From positions 54,318 to 118,317 of the IMG/VR virus record IMGVR_UViG_3300008261_000027: DNA of 64,000 nt; one strand, given 5' to 3'. Origin of the DNA: a virus. Both the position numbers and the translations under genes were made by a program. Positions 8,671 to 18,324 of the stretch are shown here, piece after piece (position 1 is the stretch's first letter; every line of letters starts with the position of its first letter). The notes under the pieces are model-generated. The model was given only the letters and a program-made list of their open reading frames with translations, was not told where the DNA came from and did not search any database.

Positions 8671-9877
8671 TATAGGTAAGTCACACCTATTTTAGAGTTT
8701 AATGCTGGTGCTGAAGATAATGTAATTTCCGCTTGACCAGAAACGTTAAACCCAACACCCTCTTCCTCAACAAGACCATTGATATCTAACGAAACAACAC
8801 TATCAATTGCGTTCATCGTTGTAAAAGCAAGAGTTGTCCCATTATAAACAAAGTTTTCTGTTGTAACTTGAACCGGTTTTCCGTAGTTATCTATAAAGAC
8901 GCTATTTCTTCCCTTATAATAAGTTATAGTAATTATATCCCCCTCAAGTGGTGGTGTTGGGAATGTTATTTTTGATGTACCAGCAATATGGAAAAAGTCA
9001 ATATCTCTCTCTTGCAACAAACCATTTATAGAAACATTAAACAAAATACCAATACTTTCACCAACACTAAACTGTGTCTGCATACCATCGGCAGTAAATG
9101 TTGCTACCGTTATATCAATTGTTTTATTAATATATTTTTTTTGATAATTTGTTCCTTTAGCAAACTCATTTAATAGGAAAAATCTACTAACAGCGGGTTT
9201 TACCTCAAATTCTTCCTGATCAATTAAAAATCCTAACATAGTAAACGAATAGTTTTGAGAATAAAATCTACGTCCATCCAATTGATCTATTGGAGAATTA
9301 TCTTCAACCTTATCCATAATAATTGGTACATAATGCCCCTTTACTATTGTGTACGCCTGTCTTGATGCAAATTTCTGAAGTACAATTTTATTAAATCTAT
9401 TTAATTCTCTAAGTTTAGTACAAACTATCGTCACGTCAAATGTAATGTCAACTGGTACAGGTTGTGGTATTTTATATATATCCGCCCCCATTTGTGTTCC
9501 GTTCCATGTTGCGACAGAAGCATAATGAAACTGTAATCTTTCGGGAATAGTTCTAATAATTGATGGATTTGTACCTGGTTGAACATCCGGTCTCCTAATC
9601 ACACCAACAAATGGAACCTGTAAATTACCATCAGAATCTGAAAATTCCCAAGTATTCATTATCTGAGCCCATCTTTGTATTGTCAATATTTTTGGTATTA
9701 TTGGTATTTTATTACCATCAGATACCACAACAAAATTTTTCTTAAATCATCATGCAAAACAGAATCGGGAAGATAGGTATCTGATTTTGTTATTTTTTCT
9801 AACAATTCCTGTCTTCTTTCAGTTAACTGTTTTCCTTTATAGATCTCTATATTGGTTTTTCTTTTAGGTATTGACAT
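8667..9877 (-). CDS. gp15-like tail sheath terminator, interrupted by a -1 frame break
   Basis: Two frames together encode about 403 residues. The first starts at ATG 9877 (MSIPKRKTNIEIYKGKQ) and ends at 9698 after 59 codons. The second is open from about 9741 to 8667. Adding one A to the A5T4 tract at 9732-9740 joins them smoothly as HDDLRKNFVVVSDGNKIPI. Without it the second frame has only a GTG (9728) as start. The core (VDITFDVTIVCTKLREL to GRRFYSQNYSFTMLGF) resembles T4 gp15, which caps sheath and tube. The last 140 residues hold two repeats of a beta domain (FNVSINGLLQERDIDF-type). Position next to the gp14-like and sheath genes supports the call. Confidence 0.6.
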
Positions 9878-10479
9878 TATTTCTTAATATGATTATACAT
9901 TATTTCTGATATATCCGTTATGTCTTTATAATTATTGTGTTTAAGTAGATTAATTATATGACTAATCATGTTTTTAAGGGTACTCAACGGCATATTTTTA
10001 TATGGTTTAACTAAACTGGATGAATTTAATTTTATTTTATCGCCGTATAATGATTGTATTTGTCTGACTTTTCTAATACCAAATTCATCAGCAACATCTT
10101 CAACATCTTTTACAAATTTTGCGGCTTTATCTAGACTAATTTCACCAGTATATATTTTATACATCACATCAATACCATATTTTTTAAATTGATATTGATG
10201 GGCTATTTCATGAAAGAGAACAAATAAAAAAAATGAAAAATCGCTACGAAGTACATTATTATTAATTAACACTCTATCATGTAAAGAAACCCCCGCAGCC
10301 GGGTAATTGAAGTCCCTAAATTCAATTCTCTGGCAATTTGATTTTTTTATAAAATCTGAAATTGTTTCCATCGCATAAACAGAATCGGGATATACCTCAC
10401 TAACCTTACTCATAAAGTCATCGAGACCTACTTGTTCCATCAGTAAATTATATTGATTTTCTTTTACTAATATTTTCAT
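9877..10479 (-). CDS. HExxH metallopeptidase-like protein
   Basis: 200 residues from ATG 10479 (MKILVKENQYNLLMEQ). Upstream in-frame starts would lie inside the preceding gene. The motif FHEIAHQY (about residues 105-112) is the HExxH zinc site of metallopeptidases. A third ligand could be the Glu in DVADEFGIRK downstream. The stop and the next ATG share one base (TAATG). It sits inside the neck/tail operon, where it may process a virion protein or be carried in the particle. Activity is inferred from the motif only; family not recognised. Confidence 0.65.
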   Translation of the reverse strand: MKILVKENQYNLLMEQVGLDDFMSKVSEVYPDSVYAMETISDFIKKSNCQRIEFRDFNYPAAGVSLHDRVLINNNVLRSDFSFFLFVLFHEIAHQYQFKKYGIDVMYKIYTGEISLDKAAKFVKDVEDVADEFGIRKVRQIQSLYGDKIKLNSSSLVKPYKNMPLSTLKNMISHIINLLKHNNYKDITDISEIMYNHIKK

Positions 10480-10480
10480 T

Positions 10481-10993
10481 TTATACCCCTCTAAATTCTT
10501 GATTTTGAGCAATAGCACAAGTTATTGTTCTGTAGTATGGTTTATGGCCAAATAAATTATGTTTATTATCAGACGTAACCTTACCGTCATTAGTTACTGT
10601 ATAGTATCTAACTTTATCCTCAGATTCTGGATATCCAATATAATCACCATAACTTATGTCAATACCTAATTCTTGTAAATGTTTCAAATAAACAGAAAGA
10701 GTTAGATTACCTGGCTCAAGGTATCTTAACATACCGCCCTTATAACCACTATTTTTAGGTTCCTCAATTTTAACCAAAGCATTAAACTCAATTGGTGGGA
10801 AATATTTAATCTCATCTAAGCCAACCTCACCATAAACATCGTCTTTATCGGTCTTTTGTCTATCAACACGATAAAGTACTAGTTTCATATTAATATCACC
10901 ATGAAGGTATTCTTGACCAACATTTATTTGAAAATCAAAGTCTTCCTGAGAGAAAAATTTACTTAATCTACTTATTGGTAGTTTATTATCCAT
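10481..10993 (-). CDS. gp14-like neck protein
   Basis: 170 residues. No enzyme motif. The layout (MKLVLYRVDRQKTDKDDVYGE, then a PPIEFNALVKIEEP strand, a long middle helix, and GDYIGYPESEDKVRYYTV near the end) parallels T4 gp14, where a GDLIYFP segment precedes a beta hairpin. It adjoins the gp15-like gene and faces the gp13-like gene across the helicase, keeping T4 order 13-14-15. gp14 joins head to tail. The call is mainly positional. Confidence 0.45.
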   Translation of the reverse strand: MDNKLPISRLSKFFSQEDFDFQINVGQEYLHGDINMKLVLYRVDRQKTDKDDVYGEVGLDEIKYFPPIEFNALVKIEEPKNSGYKGGMLRYLEPGNLTLSVYLKHLQELGIDISYGDYIGYPESEDKVRYYTVTNDGKVTSDNKHNLFGHKPYYRTITCAIAQNQEFRGV

Positions 10994-10997
10994 AACA

Positions 10998-11004
10998 ATA
11001 AATA
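10998..11004 (-). promoter_or_regulatory. TATTTAT element close to start codon
   Basis: Minus-strand CTATTTATTGTTATGG. Only 4 nt separate the element from the ATG at 10993, so transcription from it would give a leaderless mRNA. Confidence 0.4.
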
Positions 11005-11043
11005 GTTTAATTTATGTTTGGATTTAGTTATATTATAGATAAT

Positions 11044-12795
11044 ATGGAAACTAAAATACCCGAAATAGTTGCGAAAGAAATATTATTTTCATATTCTGGA
11101 TCAAACAATCATTTGCTTGATTTAAAAAGAAAATTATTAGAAAACGACGTTTTTAACCTGACAAGGACTCAGGCTGATTATATTATAAAATATGAAAAAA
11201 CCATTCCTAAAGTAGCTAGGAAACACGTTAAGATATTTGAATCTTTTGCTGAAAAGTTAAGTCAAGAAAAATTCTTACCAAGAATCCCAGAGGAAATTTG
11301 GGTTGAAAAGTTGCTTTGTGAAACAGATAAAGCATATCATATATGGGGTAAAGTTTTAGAACACGAAAAATTGCATTCTTTTTGGATACCAAAAATGGCT
11401 ATTGTACAAGAAGAAAAAAAATTAAATCGCGAAATTGATTATTCTCCATACGATGTTAGACCACCAATGGAACACCAAAAAACGGCAATTGAAAAACTAT
11501 TGGCAAACGATAGATTTATTTTAGCTGATGATATGGGTCTTGGTAAAACTACTGCCGCGGTTATTGCTGCTTTGGAAAGTGGCGCAAAAAAAATATTAAT
11601 TGTATGCCCAGCATCTTTAAAAATAAACTGGGAAAGAGAAATTAAAAACTATACAAATAGAAGGATATTATTAATTGAAGGTAAAAAATGGGGATCAACG
11701 TTCGATTTTTATATCATCAATTATGATATTCTAAAAAACTTTCATACTACAGATAAATCTGAAGATAGTGAGGCATATAAATTAATAACAAATGAAAATT
11801 TTGATTTAGCCATAGTTGATGAAGCTCACTATATATCAAACTCAACCGCTCAAAGAACAAAGTTATTAAACGATATTCTAGATAAAATACCAAAGGTTTG
11901 GTTATTAACCGGAACACCAATGACATCTAGACCAATTAACTATTATAATTTATTGAATATTGTTGGTTCTCCATTGGCATTAAATTGGCAAAGTTATGTT
12001 AGAAGATATTGCGCTGGTTATCAATTTAAAGTAGGTACAAGAAAAGTTTGGAATACGAGTGGCGCATCTAATCTAGATGAATTAAGGGAAAAAACTAAAA
12101 ATCTTGTTTTAAGAAGAATGAAAACGGATATATTAGATTTACCCGAAAAAATCATATCTCCGGTTTATCTTGAGTTAAAAAATACTTTTTATGATGATGA
12201 ATTGGAAGATTTTATGAGGATAACCAAAGAAAACAGGCAAAATGAAAGTATTAGTGTTACTTTAAATAGATTGATGAAAATTAGACAATTAATCGCTATT
12301 GAAAAGGTTCCATACACTTGTGAGTTAATTGACAAATTCATTGAACAAGATAAGAAAGTAATTGTTTTTACTAATTTCACTGCAACGCTTGATGAAATTC
12401 ATCAAAAATATAAAAAGAATTCAGTTGTATTAGATGGTAGAATGAGTAAAGAAAAAAGACAAGAAAGTGTTGACAAGTTTCAAAATAACGATAAAGTAAA
12501 AGTTTTTATTTCAAATATAATTGCAGGTGGTGTCGGAATTACGTTAACTGCAGCAGAAACTGTTATAATGAACGATCTTTCATTCGTCCCGGCCCATCAT
12601 TCCCAAGCCGAAGATAGAGCATATCGTTATGGTCAAAAAAACAGCGTGCTTGTGTATTATCCTGTTTTTGAAAATACTATAGAAATGCAAATTTATAATA
12701 TTTTACAAAAGAAAAAAGGAATTATCGACCAAGTTATGGGGGATGGAGAATTCGGAGATACCTTTGCTAAAGAATTACTGAAAGATTTGTTCTAA
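11044..12795 (+). CDS. SNF2-family (SMARCAL1-like) DNA helicase/translocase
   Basis: 583 residues from ATG 11044; an ATG at 11014 would add ten residues but lies almost against the divergent gene. Helicase motifs are complete: HQKTAIE (Q-like), DDMGLGKTT (Walker A), CPASLKINW (Ia), VDEAH (II), LTGTPM (III), then KVIVFTNF (IV), FISNIIAGGVGITLTAA (V) and QAEDRAYRYGQ (VI). This is the compact SNF2 form related to annealing helicases such as SMARCAL1. In a T4-like phage it may take the place of UvsW-type remodelling at replication forks; that role is inferred. Plus-strand gene between two minus-strand blocks. Confidence 0.9.
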   Translation: METKIPEIVAKEILFSYSGSNNHLLDLKRKLLENDVFNLTRTQADYIIKYEKTIPKVARKHVKIFESFAEKLSQEKFLPRIPEEIWVEKLLCETDKAYHIWGKVLEHEKLHSFWIPKMAIVQEEKKLNREIDYSPYDVRPPMEHQKTAIEKLLANDRFILADDMGLGKTTAAVIAALESGAKKILIVCPASLKINWEREIKNYTNRRILLIEGKKWGSTFDFYIINYDILKNFHTTDKSEDSEAYKLITNENFDLAIVDEAHYISNSTAQRTKLLNDILDKIPKVWLLTGTPMTSRPINYYNLLNIVGSPLALNWQSYVRRYCAGYQFKVGTRKVWNTSGASNLDELREKTKNLVLRRMKTDILDLPEKIISPVYLELKNTFYDDELEDFMRITKENRQNESISVTLNRLMKIRQLIAIEKVPYTCELIDKFIEQDKKVIVFTNFTATLDEIHQKYKKNSVVLDGRMSKEKRQESVDKFQNNDKVKVFISNIIAGGVGITLTAAETVIMNDLSFVPAHHSQAEDRAYRYGQKNSVLVYYPVFENTIEMQIYNILQKKKGIIDQVMGDGEFGDTFAKELLKDLF

Positions 12796-12801
12796 TTTAT
12801 G

Positions 12802-12808
12802 TATTTAT
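12802..12808 (+). promoter_or_regulatory. late promoter-like TATTTAT element
   Basis: GTATTTATTATATAAAG, 18 nt before the gp13-like ATG and just after the helicase stop. Confidence 0.5.
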
Positions 12809-12826
12809 TATATAAAGAAGAATTTA

Positions 12827-13939
12827 ATGAGTACAGTAATTAGTGCTACGGAAAAAGACAAACTATATACCCAAGTTTTACATTTGCTTGGAATGCCCAT
12901 TAGAGGCGTTGAATTGACTGAAGAACAAATGGATTCGTTTGTTGAAATGTCTATTAATGAATACGAACAATTAGTTAATGATTGGTTAATAGAGTCACAA
13001 TGGTCAGCTCTTGTTGGTTTGGATGTAGATACTCAATCTTTAAGTAGGGCTTTTACAACTAGAAGTTTAGATTACGAAACACAATACTCACATGCATATT
13101 CTAAAATCGTTGGTTTACAAGCTGGAGGTAACTGGGAATTAAAAAAGGACTACATAACACTTAGCGGAGGTACTCAAATGTATCAAGTACCCGCTGGAAG
13201 AGAAATAAACGAACTTCTTTGGTTTACTAGAGCTGAATTAACAGACTCTATTGTAGATCCATTTATAGGTGGATTTGGTGGCTTAGGCGGTGTTGGATTT
13301 GGTGGTGTTGGTGGTTTTGCACAGGTCGGTGCTTCCGGCTCATATTTTATGTTACCGGCATTTGACCTTTTATTAAGAATGCAAGATAGAAATATTAAAA
13401 ACCGTTTAATTGGTGGTGATTTAACATATAGAATAACAGCGGGCCCTAACGGAACAAAATACATTCACTTAGCAAATGTTCCTGGTGGTAAATTTGATTT
13501 TGGTTCAATTCAAAGTAATACTAGAGTTTGGTATTGGTACTATGACACAATGGATAGAGATACATGCTTAGATGAAAACAAAGACGTTGTAAAACTACCT
13601 TCTGATGTTATGACAGAACAACTTACTTGGGACGAATTAAATCGACCAGCCCAAAACTGGGTTAGAAAATATTTGACAAGTTACTGTAAAGAAACTCTGG
13701 GTAGAATTTATGGTAAATTCTCTGGTGATTTAAAAGTTCCCGATAGTGATGTTAAATTAGACTATACTTCATTATTAACCGAAGCAAAAGACGAAAGATT
13801 AAAACTGAACGAAGAATTAATGTTACGATTAGAAAGACTTCGTCCAGATAAAATGCTTGAGAGAAAGGGTAGTGAAGCAGAGAATTTAAACAAGGCTCTA
13901 AAATATAGAGCCATGCCAAATCCTTTTAATGTTATTTAA
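12827..13939 (+). CDS. gp13-like neck protein
   Basis: 370 residues (T4 gp13 is 309). The C-terminal part (PAQNWVRKYLTSYCKETLGR, then a long charged helix ending in LRPDKMLERKG) is like phage neck/head-completion proteins of the gp13 group. The middle has a Gly-rich stretch (about 146-170, repeated GFGG). gp13 binds the portal after packaging and receives the tail. It is inverted relative to the gp14/gp15-like genes but next to them. Its stop codon overlaps that of the DNA polymerase gene at TTAA (13936-13939). Confidence 0.6.
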   Translation: MSTVISATEKDKLYTQVLHLLGMPIRGVELTEEQMDSFVEMSINEYEQLVNDWLIESQWSALVGLDVDTQSLSRAFTTRSLDYETQYSHAYSKIVGLQAGGNWELKKDYITLSGGTQMYQVPAGREINELLWFTRAELTDSIVDPFIGGFGGLGGVGFGGVGGFAQVGASGSYFMLPAFDLLLRMQDRNIKNRLIGGDLTYRITAGPNGTKYIHLANVPGGKFDFGSIQSNTRVWYWYYDTMDRDTCLDENKDVVKLPSDVMTEQLTWDELNRPAQNWVRKYLTSYCKETLGRIYGKFSGDLKVPDSDVKLDYTSLLTEAKDERLKLNEELMLRLERLRPDKMLERKGSEAENLNKALKYRAMPNPFNVI

Positions 13940-16845
13940 TCTACCGGTATTGATGCATGAAATGCATAATCGTGTGCATTTCTTTCGATAGTGTCATCAT
14001 CATCCACAGTATCCTTAACACTTTTTTCCTGGAATTTGACAACCTTTCGATTGTATTCAACCCAACTTTGGTCAACATGTTCGATACTGTCTTCAACATA
14101 CATAAAGAACGGATCTTTATTAATTTTATTCCAAAAAATAACCTCACCGTCTGATAATGTCATAACTTCATCTAGGCTATCCTGCCCCTCAGCCTTTAGA
14201 GGATACCCTGAAACCAACTCACATTGTTTTTTTGTGAAATAAACTCTGTCTTTTGGATCTTCAATTAAAATATCTTCTCTAATTTCAGGATTAAAAACAA
14301 CAAGAAGAGGTTCTATTCTTTTATTAAAAATACTAATATATCTAGAAGCATTATAATCTCCAGTCATATTTGGATTATCCATCAATTCTTTTTCAGTAAT
14401 CATAAAAGAATTTATTTGAATGTATCCTGCTGGCATAGGTCTACCATATTCTTCCAAAAACTTCTCGTTTTGTTTTTTTGTTGGCTTTGTTACTTTTTGA
14501 ACATCTCCATCAGTTTTTTTCTCACCATTATTAACATAATAGATTGTTTCGCCAAGTGTTGCTGGATAGTTATTTTTTAAAACCAATTCCATGTGTGCTT
14601 GCCTTGACATAGTCGCCCCAGACTTAGTAGTCTTCTGACAATGTTTTCTATATTCTTCAACACTTTGTTTAACTCTCGCTTTATTTGCTATTTTCTCTAA
14701 TGGCATTTGTTTGTTGTAGATTTTTTCAATCGTATCATAATATAGATTTAGAAATTCTACACCATCACCATTAAGCAAATGAGTTAAACCCTCATCTAAA
14801 AAGTCAACAACATATGATTGTAACTTTTTTGATTTAATTGTATTCCCGGTTAGTTTAATTTTTTCTTTACCCTTTTTTATAAGCTTAATGATATAATTTT
14901 TTCTAGATATGTTAATACATGCGGGTGCTGTATAATCAATATCTAAACCCATCTCATTCCTCATAAAAATATCATTAAACTCTGCCGTATCAGCTTCAAC
15001 ACCAGAATACTCTTTACCAGATTCAACCATTTCATTATTACCAACACCGATATATTTGTGTGTTTCTATATCAGAAGGCATTTCAAAGTTTACGCCGTCC
15101 GTATCCATTACAAGAGGTTTATATCCTTTCTTCATAAAGAACATAATCATCATGCGTAAACATTGTCTTCCGGTACATGTAATGGTTTCGCCCATATTCA
15201 TATCAGCCCATGGAAATACTTGTGGCGCTGATAATGATCCAAAATATGCGTTAATAAAAATCTTAATTGGTAATTGTTTACGATCGTACATTTCAGATTG
15301 TTGTGGATCTTTATCCTTTAACTCACCAGCCAATCTTTTATATAGAATACGAACATTTCTAAAATATTTTAACATTGATTTTTGAACACCCATGATATCA
15401 CAATCTGGAAACACATCATAAACAAGTTGGATTGATGGATATAGTGAAGCGTAGTCAAACTTAACAATGTTTTTAGAGTAACCAACATTTAACAAACGAG
15501 ACAATCCACCAGTTATTGATCTTTTTTCATCCTTTAATGGTATTGCAAGATTATTTTCATAACTCCATGCTAACATTAATACTTTCCAAAGAGTTGCGGT
15601 ACCCATTGTTGCAATTCTTTCATATGTTGTTGGGATAACTTTTGATAACAAAAATGTTGATTGTGAGAAAGAATCATCAACAATCATTGTTTCATACAAG
15701 TCGTCGTCAAGATATTGTTCAACAATTTTTCTACCGGGCCATATTTCAAACTTTCCTGGATACTTTTCTAAAAGACCTTCAGTACCGGGCTCGCCAATTT
15801 TCTTATAGTTACCTGTTTTGGGATTAACGTAGTGACTTTCATTATCAAGATATATTTTTGATATGAACGCACCATCAACATAAACACGATTTGATTTTTC
15901 TTTTTCCAAATATTTTGTAATATACTTCAAACCCCAAGATTTAATCTCAGAGTTAATAGCCTGTGCTCGTCTAACAGCATGAGCAATATCGATAGTGCTA
16001 AATCCCCACATAACATATTGTGTATATGGTTCAACTTCATTAGCTAATTTCAAACTACCTTCTTTTACTTTTATTGGTTGGTTATTAAAAATTTTAGTTA
16101 ATTCCCTAACATCAACACCAAGTATTTCAGCTCTTTTTAAAATAAAAGGTAAGTCAAAAGCAGCTGAGTTATATCCACCAATAATTGTAGGCTTTAGTTC
16201 TTTAATAATCTCAAAAAACTGTATAATACATTCTTTTTCACCATCTTCGCCAAAAGCATTTAAAAGTTTTCTATAACCTCGATTATCTTTAAGACCAATC
16301 AAAATTATTTTTTCTTTTTCTGGGTCTAAACCAGTTGTCTCAATATCATATACCAATCTGTGTATATCTGAATAATCCTCAAAACCTTTAAACAATCTTT
16401 TACCTTTTTGAATCAAGTATTGTTCTGCAATAGATAATATTTGAAACTGAGATTTAAATTTATCACCCCAAGGGTCTATACCACCTTCCTTAAAAAAAGA
16501 AATTAATTCGCGATATCCCTTTATACTCTTAACTAGATATTTTAATCCAGCTTCTAGTCTTTCATTACCACCGGTCTCCAGTTTTACTGAAACTATACCA
16601 TATTCGGTCATTTTCTTTTTTTGTAGAGACTTACTACCGCCATAAAAATTAAAGTCTGTTAAGTCCCCAGCCCACAAAAACGGTACAAATGTATCTTCAA
16701 TAAAATACTTTCCGTGTTCTGGGTCTTGAATAATCTTAAAAATTGTGTTTGATTTGTAATCGTATTCAATACCTACGATATACTTTTCTGGATCTGAACC
16801 ATTTAGGAAGTTTTCTATAACTTCCTGAGAAATAACCTCTTGCAT
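13936..16845 (-). CDS. gp43: family B DNA polymerase (gp43-like)
   Basis: 969 residues, near T4 gp43 (898). 3'-5' exonuclease motifs: DIETTG at about 167 (Exo I) and GGYNSAAFD at 223-231 (Exo II). Polymerase motifs: FDYASLYPS at 463-471 (motif A, Asp464), KIFINAYFGSLSA at 528-540 (motif B), DTDGV at 581-585 (motif C). All catalytic acids are present, so an active replicative polymerase with proofreading is expected. No intein or split is visible, unlike some T4 relatives. The mRNA leader forms a hairpin closing just before the ATG, suggesting translational control as known for T4 gp43. Confidence 0.97.
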   Translation of the reverse strand: MQEVISQEVIENFLNGSDPEKYIVGIEYDYKSNTIFKIIQDPEHGKYFIEDTFVPFLWAGDLTDFNFYGGSKSLQKKKMTEYGIVSVKLETGGNERLEAGLKYLVKSIKGYRELISFFKEGGIDPWGDKFKSQFQILSIAEQYLIQKGKRLFKGFEDYSDIHRLVYDIETTGLDPEKEKIILIGLKDNRGYRKLLNAFGEDGEKECIIQFFEIIKELKPTIIGGYNSAAFDLPFILKRAEILGVDVRELTKIFNNQPIKVKEGSLKLANEVEPYTQYVMWGFSTIDIAHAVRRAQAINSEIKSWGLKYITKYLEKEKSNRVYVDGAFISKIYLDNESHYVNPKTGNYKKIGEPGTEGLLEKYPGKFEIWPGRKIVEQYLDDDLYETMIVDDSFSQSTFLLSKVIPTTYERIATMGTATLWKVLMLAWSYENNLAIPLKDEKRSITGGLSRLLNVGYSKNIVKFDYASLYPSIQLVYDVFPDCDIMGVQKSMLKYFRNVRILYKRLAGELKDKDPQQSEMYDRKQLPIKIFINAYFGSLSAPQVFPWADMNMGETITCTGRQCLRMMIMFFMKKGYKPLVMDTDGVNFEMPSDIETHKYIGVGNNEMVESGKEYSGVEADTAEFNDIFMRNEMGLDIDYTAPACINISRKNYIIKLIKKGKEKIKLTGNTIKSKKLQSYVVDFLDEGLTHLLNGDGVEFLNLYYDTIEKIYNKQMPLEKIANKARVKQSVEEYRKHCQKTTKSGATMSRQAHMELVLKNNYPATLGETIYYVNNGEKKTDGDVQKVTKPTKKQNEKFLEEYGRPMPAGYIQINSFMITEKELMDNPNMTGDYNASRYISIFNKRIEPLLVVFNPEIREDILIEDPKDRVYFTKKQCELVSGYPLKAEGQDSLDEVMTLSDGEVIFWNKINKDPFFMYVEDSIEHVDQSWVEYNRKVVKFQEKSVKDTVDDDDTIERNAHDYAFHASIPVD

Positions 16846-16846
16846 G

Positions 16847-16913
16847 TTTTTACTGTTTAAATTGACACATTAGCTTACCAGCAAGCTGGTAGTTAGCCTT
16901 TACTCAGTAAAAA
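16847..16913 (-). promoter_or_regulatory. structured mRNA leader of DNA polymerase (candidate translational operator)
   Basis: On the minus strand TTTTTACTG (16913-16905) can pair perfectly with CAGTAAAAA (16855-16847), one base before the ATG. Inside it is a 7-bp hairpin TACCAGC-TT-GCTGGTA (16891-16876). The outer stem would bury the ribosome-binding region. T4 gp43 represses its own translation by binding a leader hairpin, so this may be the equivalent; that is inference. Confidence 0.55.
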
Positions 16914-16939
16914 TAAGAAATTTTATGGAAATAAAAAAA

Positions 16940-17308
16940 TTAAATAATATTGATATATAACTTTTCTTTTATTGGTAGAATAAGTTTTGTTGTTGGATTT
17001 GAATTAGTATCTAAAAATTGTACAATAACCTTACCCTCATATTTTCCAGATATTTGAGTTTGAGCCTCAGTAAATCTATATGTTATATAATATTCTAATG
17101 TTGTTTGATCATATTTTTTAGTTCTTGTCGTTAACAAACATTCACCATTTAAAATATGAGGTTCCCCTGTTTTGTGATCATACATTTCAAAGGTTATATC
17201 AGAATTTTCCAATAAATCATTAAACGAGGATTTATCGTTTTTTGCATCATCGATTAATTTCATTTTTAATATTGGGTCTGATGCCCCCTGTCTAATGTAA
17301 AATTCCAT
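16940..17308 (-). CDS. BppU-N-like baseplate/fibre-associated protein
   Basis: 122 residues. Starts MEFYIRQGASDPILKMKLID, then ITFEMYDHKTGEPHI, and ends with a KLILPIKEKLYINII strand. This layout (RQG, early strand, ITF..D..G, GKYEGKVIVQF) resembles the N-terminal beta-sandwich of baseplate upper proteins (BppU/DUF2479) found with receptor-binding complexes. It is downstream of two fibre-like genes. Function is inferred from fold-like pattern and neighbours. Confidence 0.45.
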   Translation of the reverse strand: MEFYIRQGASDPILKMKLIDDAKNDKSSFNDLLENSDITFEMYDHKTGEPHILNGECLLTTRTKKYDQTTLEYYITYRFTEAQTQISGKYEGKVIVQFLDTNSNPTTKLILPIKEKLYINII

Positions 17309-17313
17309 ATTTT

Positions 17314-17320
17314 ATAAATA
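17314..17320 (-). promoter_or_regulatory. TATTTAT element close to start codon
   Basis: Minus-strand ATATTTATAAAATATGG; 5 nt between the element and the ATG at 17308. Confidence 0.4.
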
Positions 17321-18310
17321 TTATGTTAATCTAATCATTACAAAACTACCACTTCTATAAAGACCCTGTAATGGGACACCCGCTGCGGAGGCTTCAATAT
17401 CGTTGTTAAAACTTGACGTCACTTGTGATAATATAGTAAACCCATCTACTTTTAATTCGTCTTGAAGTTTAACACTACCACTAAACTCATATAGATAACC
17501 AGGTGTAACAGAGTTTGTGTTAAAAGAAATTTCACTACCAGTATGAACCGTTATTTGTGGATTCTCCCAACTATTATTTGCAAATAATTTTAATTCAGCT
17601 GGATGAGACGCTCCACCAACAGTTCCAACATATAAATCTTTACCAACATTTAGCAAATACGCATCATTTTCATACCCAACATATCCACCATTGTATGTAC
17701 TTGAGTTAATACCCAGATTAACAAAATGAACAGTTTCATTTCCATTATCGGCTGTAACAACAATGTCACCACTCGCCAAACTACTAGAATTAGTGTTTGT
17801 AATATTAACTTGAGCGTAATATTCGTTATTAGCTTCAAAATGCGCAATATTAAAACTACCTGAATTTTTTACATGTAATTTTGGTGTATTTGGACCATTA
17901 GTTATTACGGGTTCCCCAATAACAACAGATCCAGAAATATACATACCTTCATTATTCCATATTCCATTAGTTATAATACTACCAGATACTCGTAAAGATC
18001 CTGTAAATCCATGGATATCATCTGAACTATTACCAAAATTAGATGAACCACTTATAGTTTCTGTAGTGATATTTGTTATTGATGAACTTAAAATATATTG
18101 TTGTGCCGTAATTGACCCACTAATTGTTAAGTTACCATTTATAACTTGACTTCCTGTGAATACATGTGACCCACTATCAACAAGCTTCTGTCTTAAATTT
18201 GACAAACTATGTTGGTACGTTATTCCTGAATAAACAACGGCTGTTAATCCACTTAAAGGTAAGTTTGATAAGGAACCGCTTGATAATTGTGATATTTTTT
18301 TTCCTGCCAT
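17321..18310 (-). CDS. tail fibre-like structural protein
   Basis: 329 residues rich in Gly, Ser, Asn and Thr. The N-terminal third repeats short segments such as INGNLTISGSITAQ, FTGSLRVSGSIITNG and YISGSVVIGEP, the pattern of beta-helical or triple-stranded fibre shafts. MAGKKISQLSSGSLSNLPLSG is a common start of small fibre proteins, and the end (VPLQGLYRSGSFVMIRL) may be a tip strand. Probably part of the host-recognition apparatus. Homologue not identified. Confidence 0.6.
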   Translation of the reverse strand: MAGKKISQLSSGSLSNLPLSGLTAVVYSGITYQHSLSNLRQKLVDSGSHVFTGSQVINGNLTISGSITAQQYILSSSITNITTETISGSSNFGNSSDDIHGFTGSLRVSGSIITNGIWNNEGMYISGSVVIGEPVITNGPNTPKLHVKNSGSFNIAHFEANNEYYAQVNITNTNSSSLASGDIVVTADNGNETVHFVNLGINSSTYNGGYVGYENDAYLLNVGKDLYVGTVGGASHPAELKLFANNSWENPQITVHTGSEISFNTNSVTPGYLYEFSGSVKLQDELKVDGFTILSQVTSSFNNDIEASAAGVPLQGLYRSGSFVMIRLT

Positions 18311-18314
18311 TTAT

Positions 18315-18321
18315 ATAAATA
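18315..18321 (-). promoter_or_regulatory. TATTTAT element close to start codon
   Basis: Minus-strand ATATTTATATAAATGG; 4 nt before the ATG at 18310. Confidence 0.4.
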
Positions 18322-18324
18322 TTT

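Noticed and set aside
13183-13464. Pro-rich minus-strand frame in the gp13-like gene
   Set aside because: Reverse of the Gly-rich stretch; no start context and opposite to a well-supported gene.
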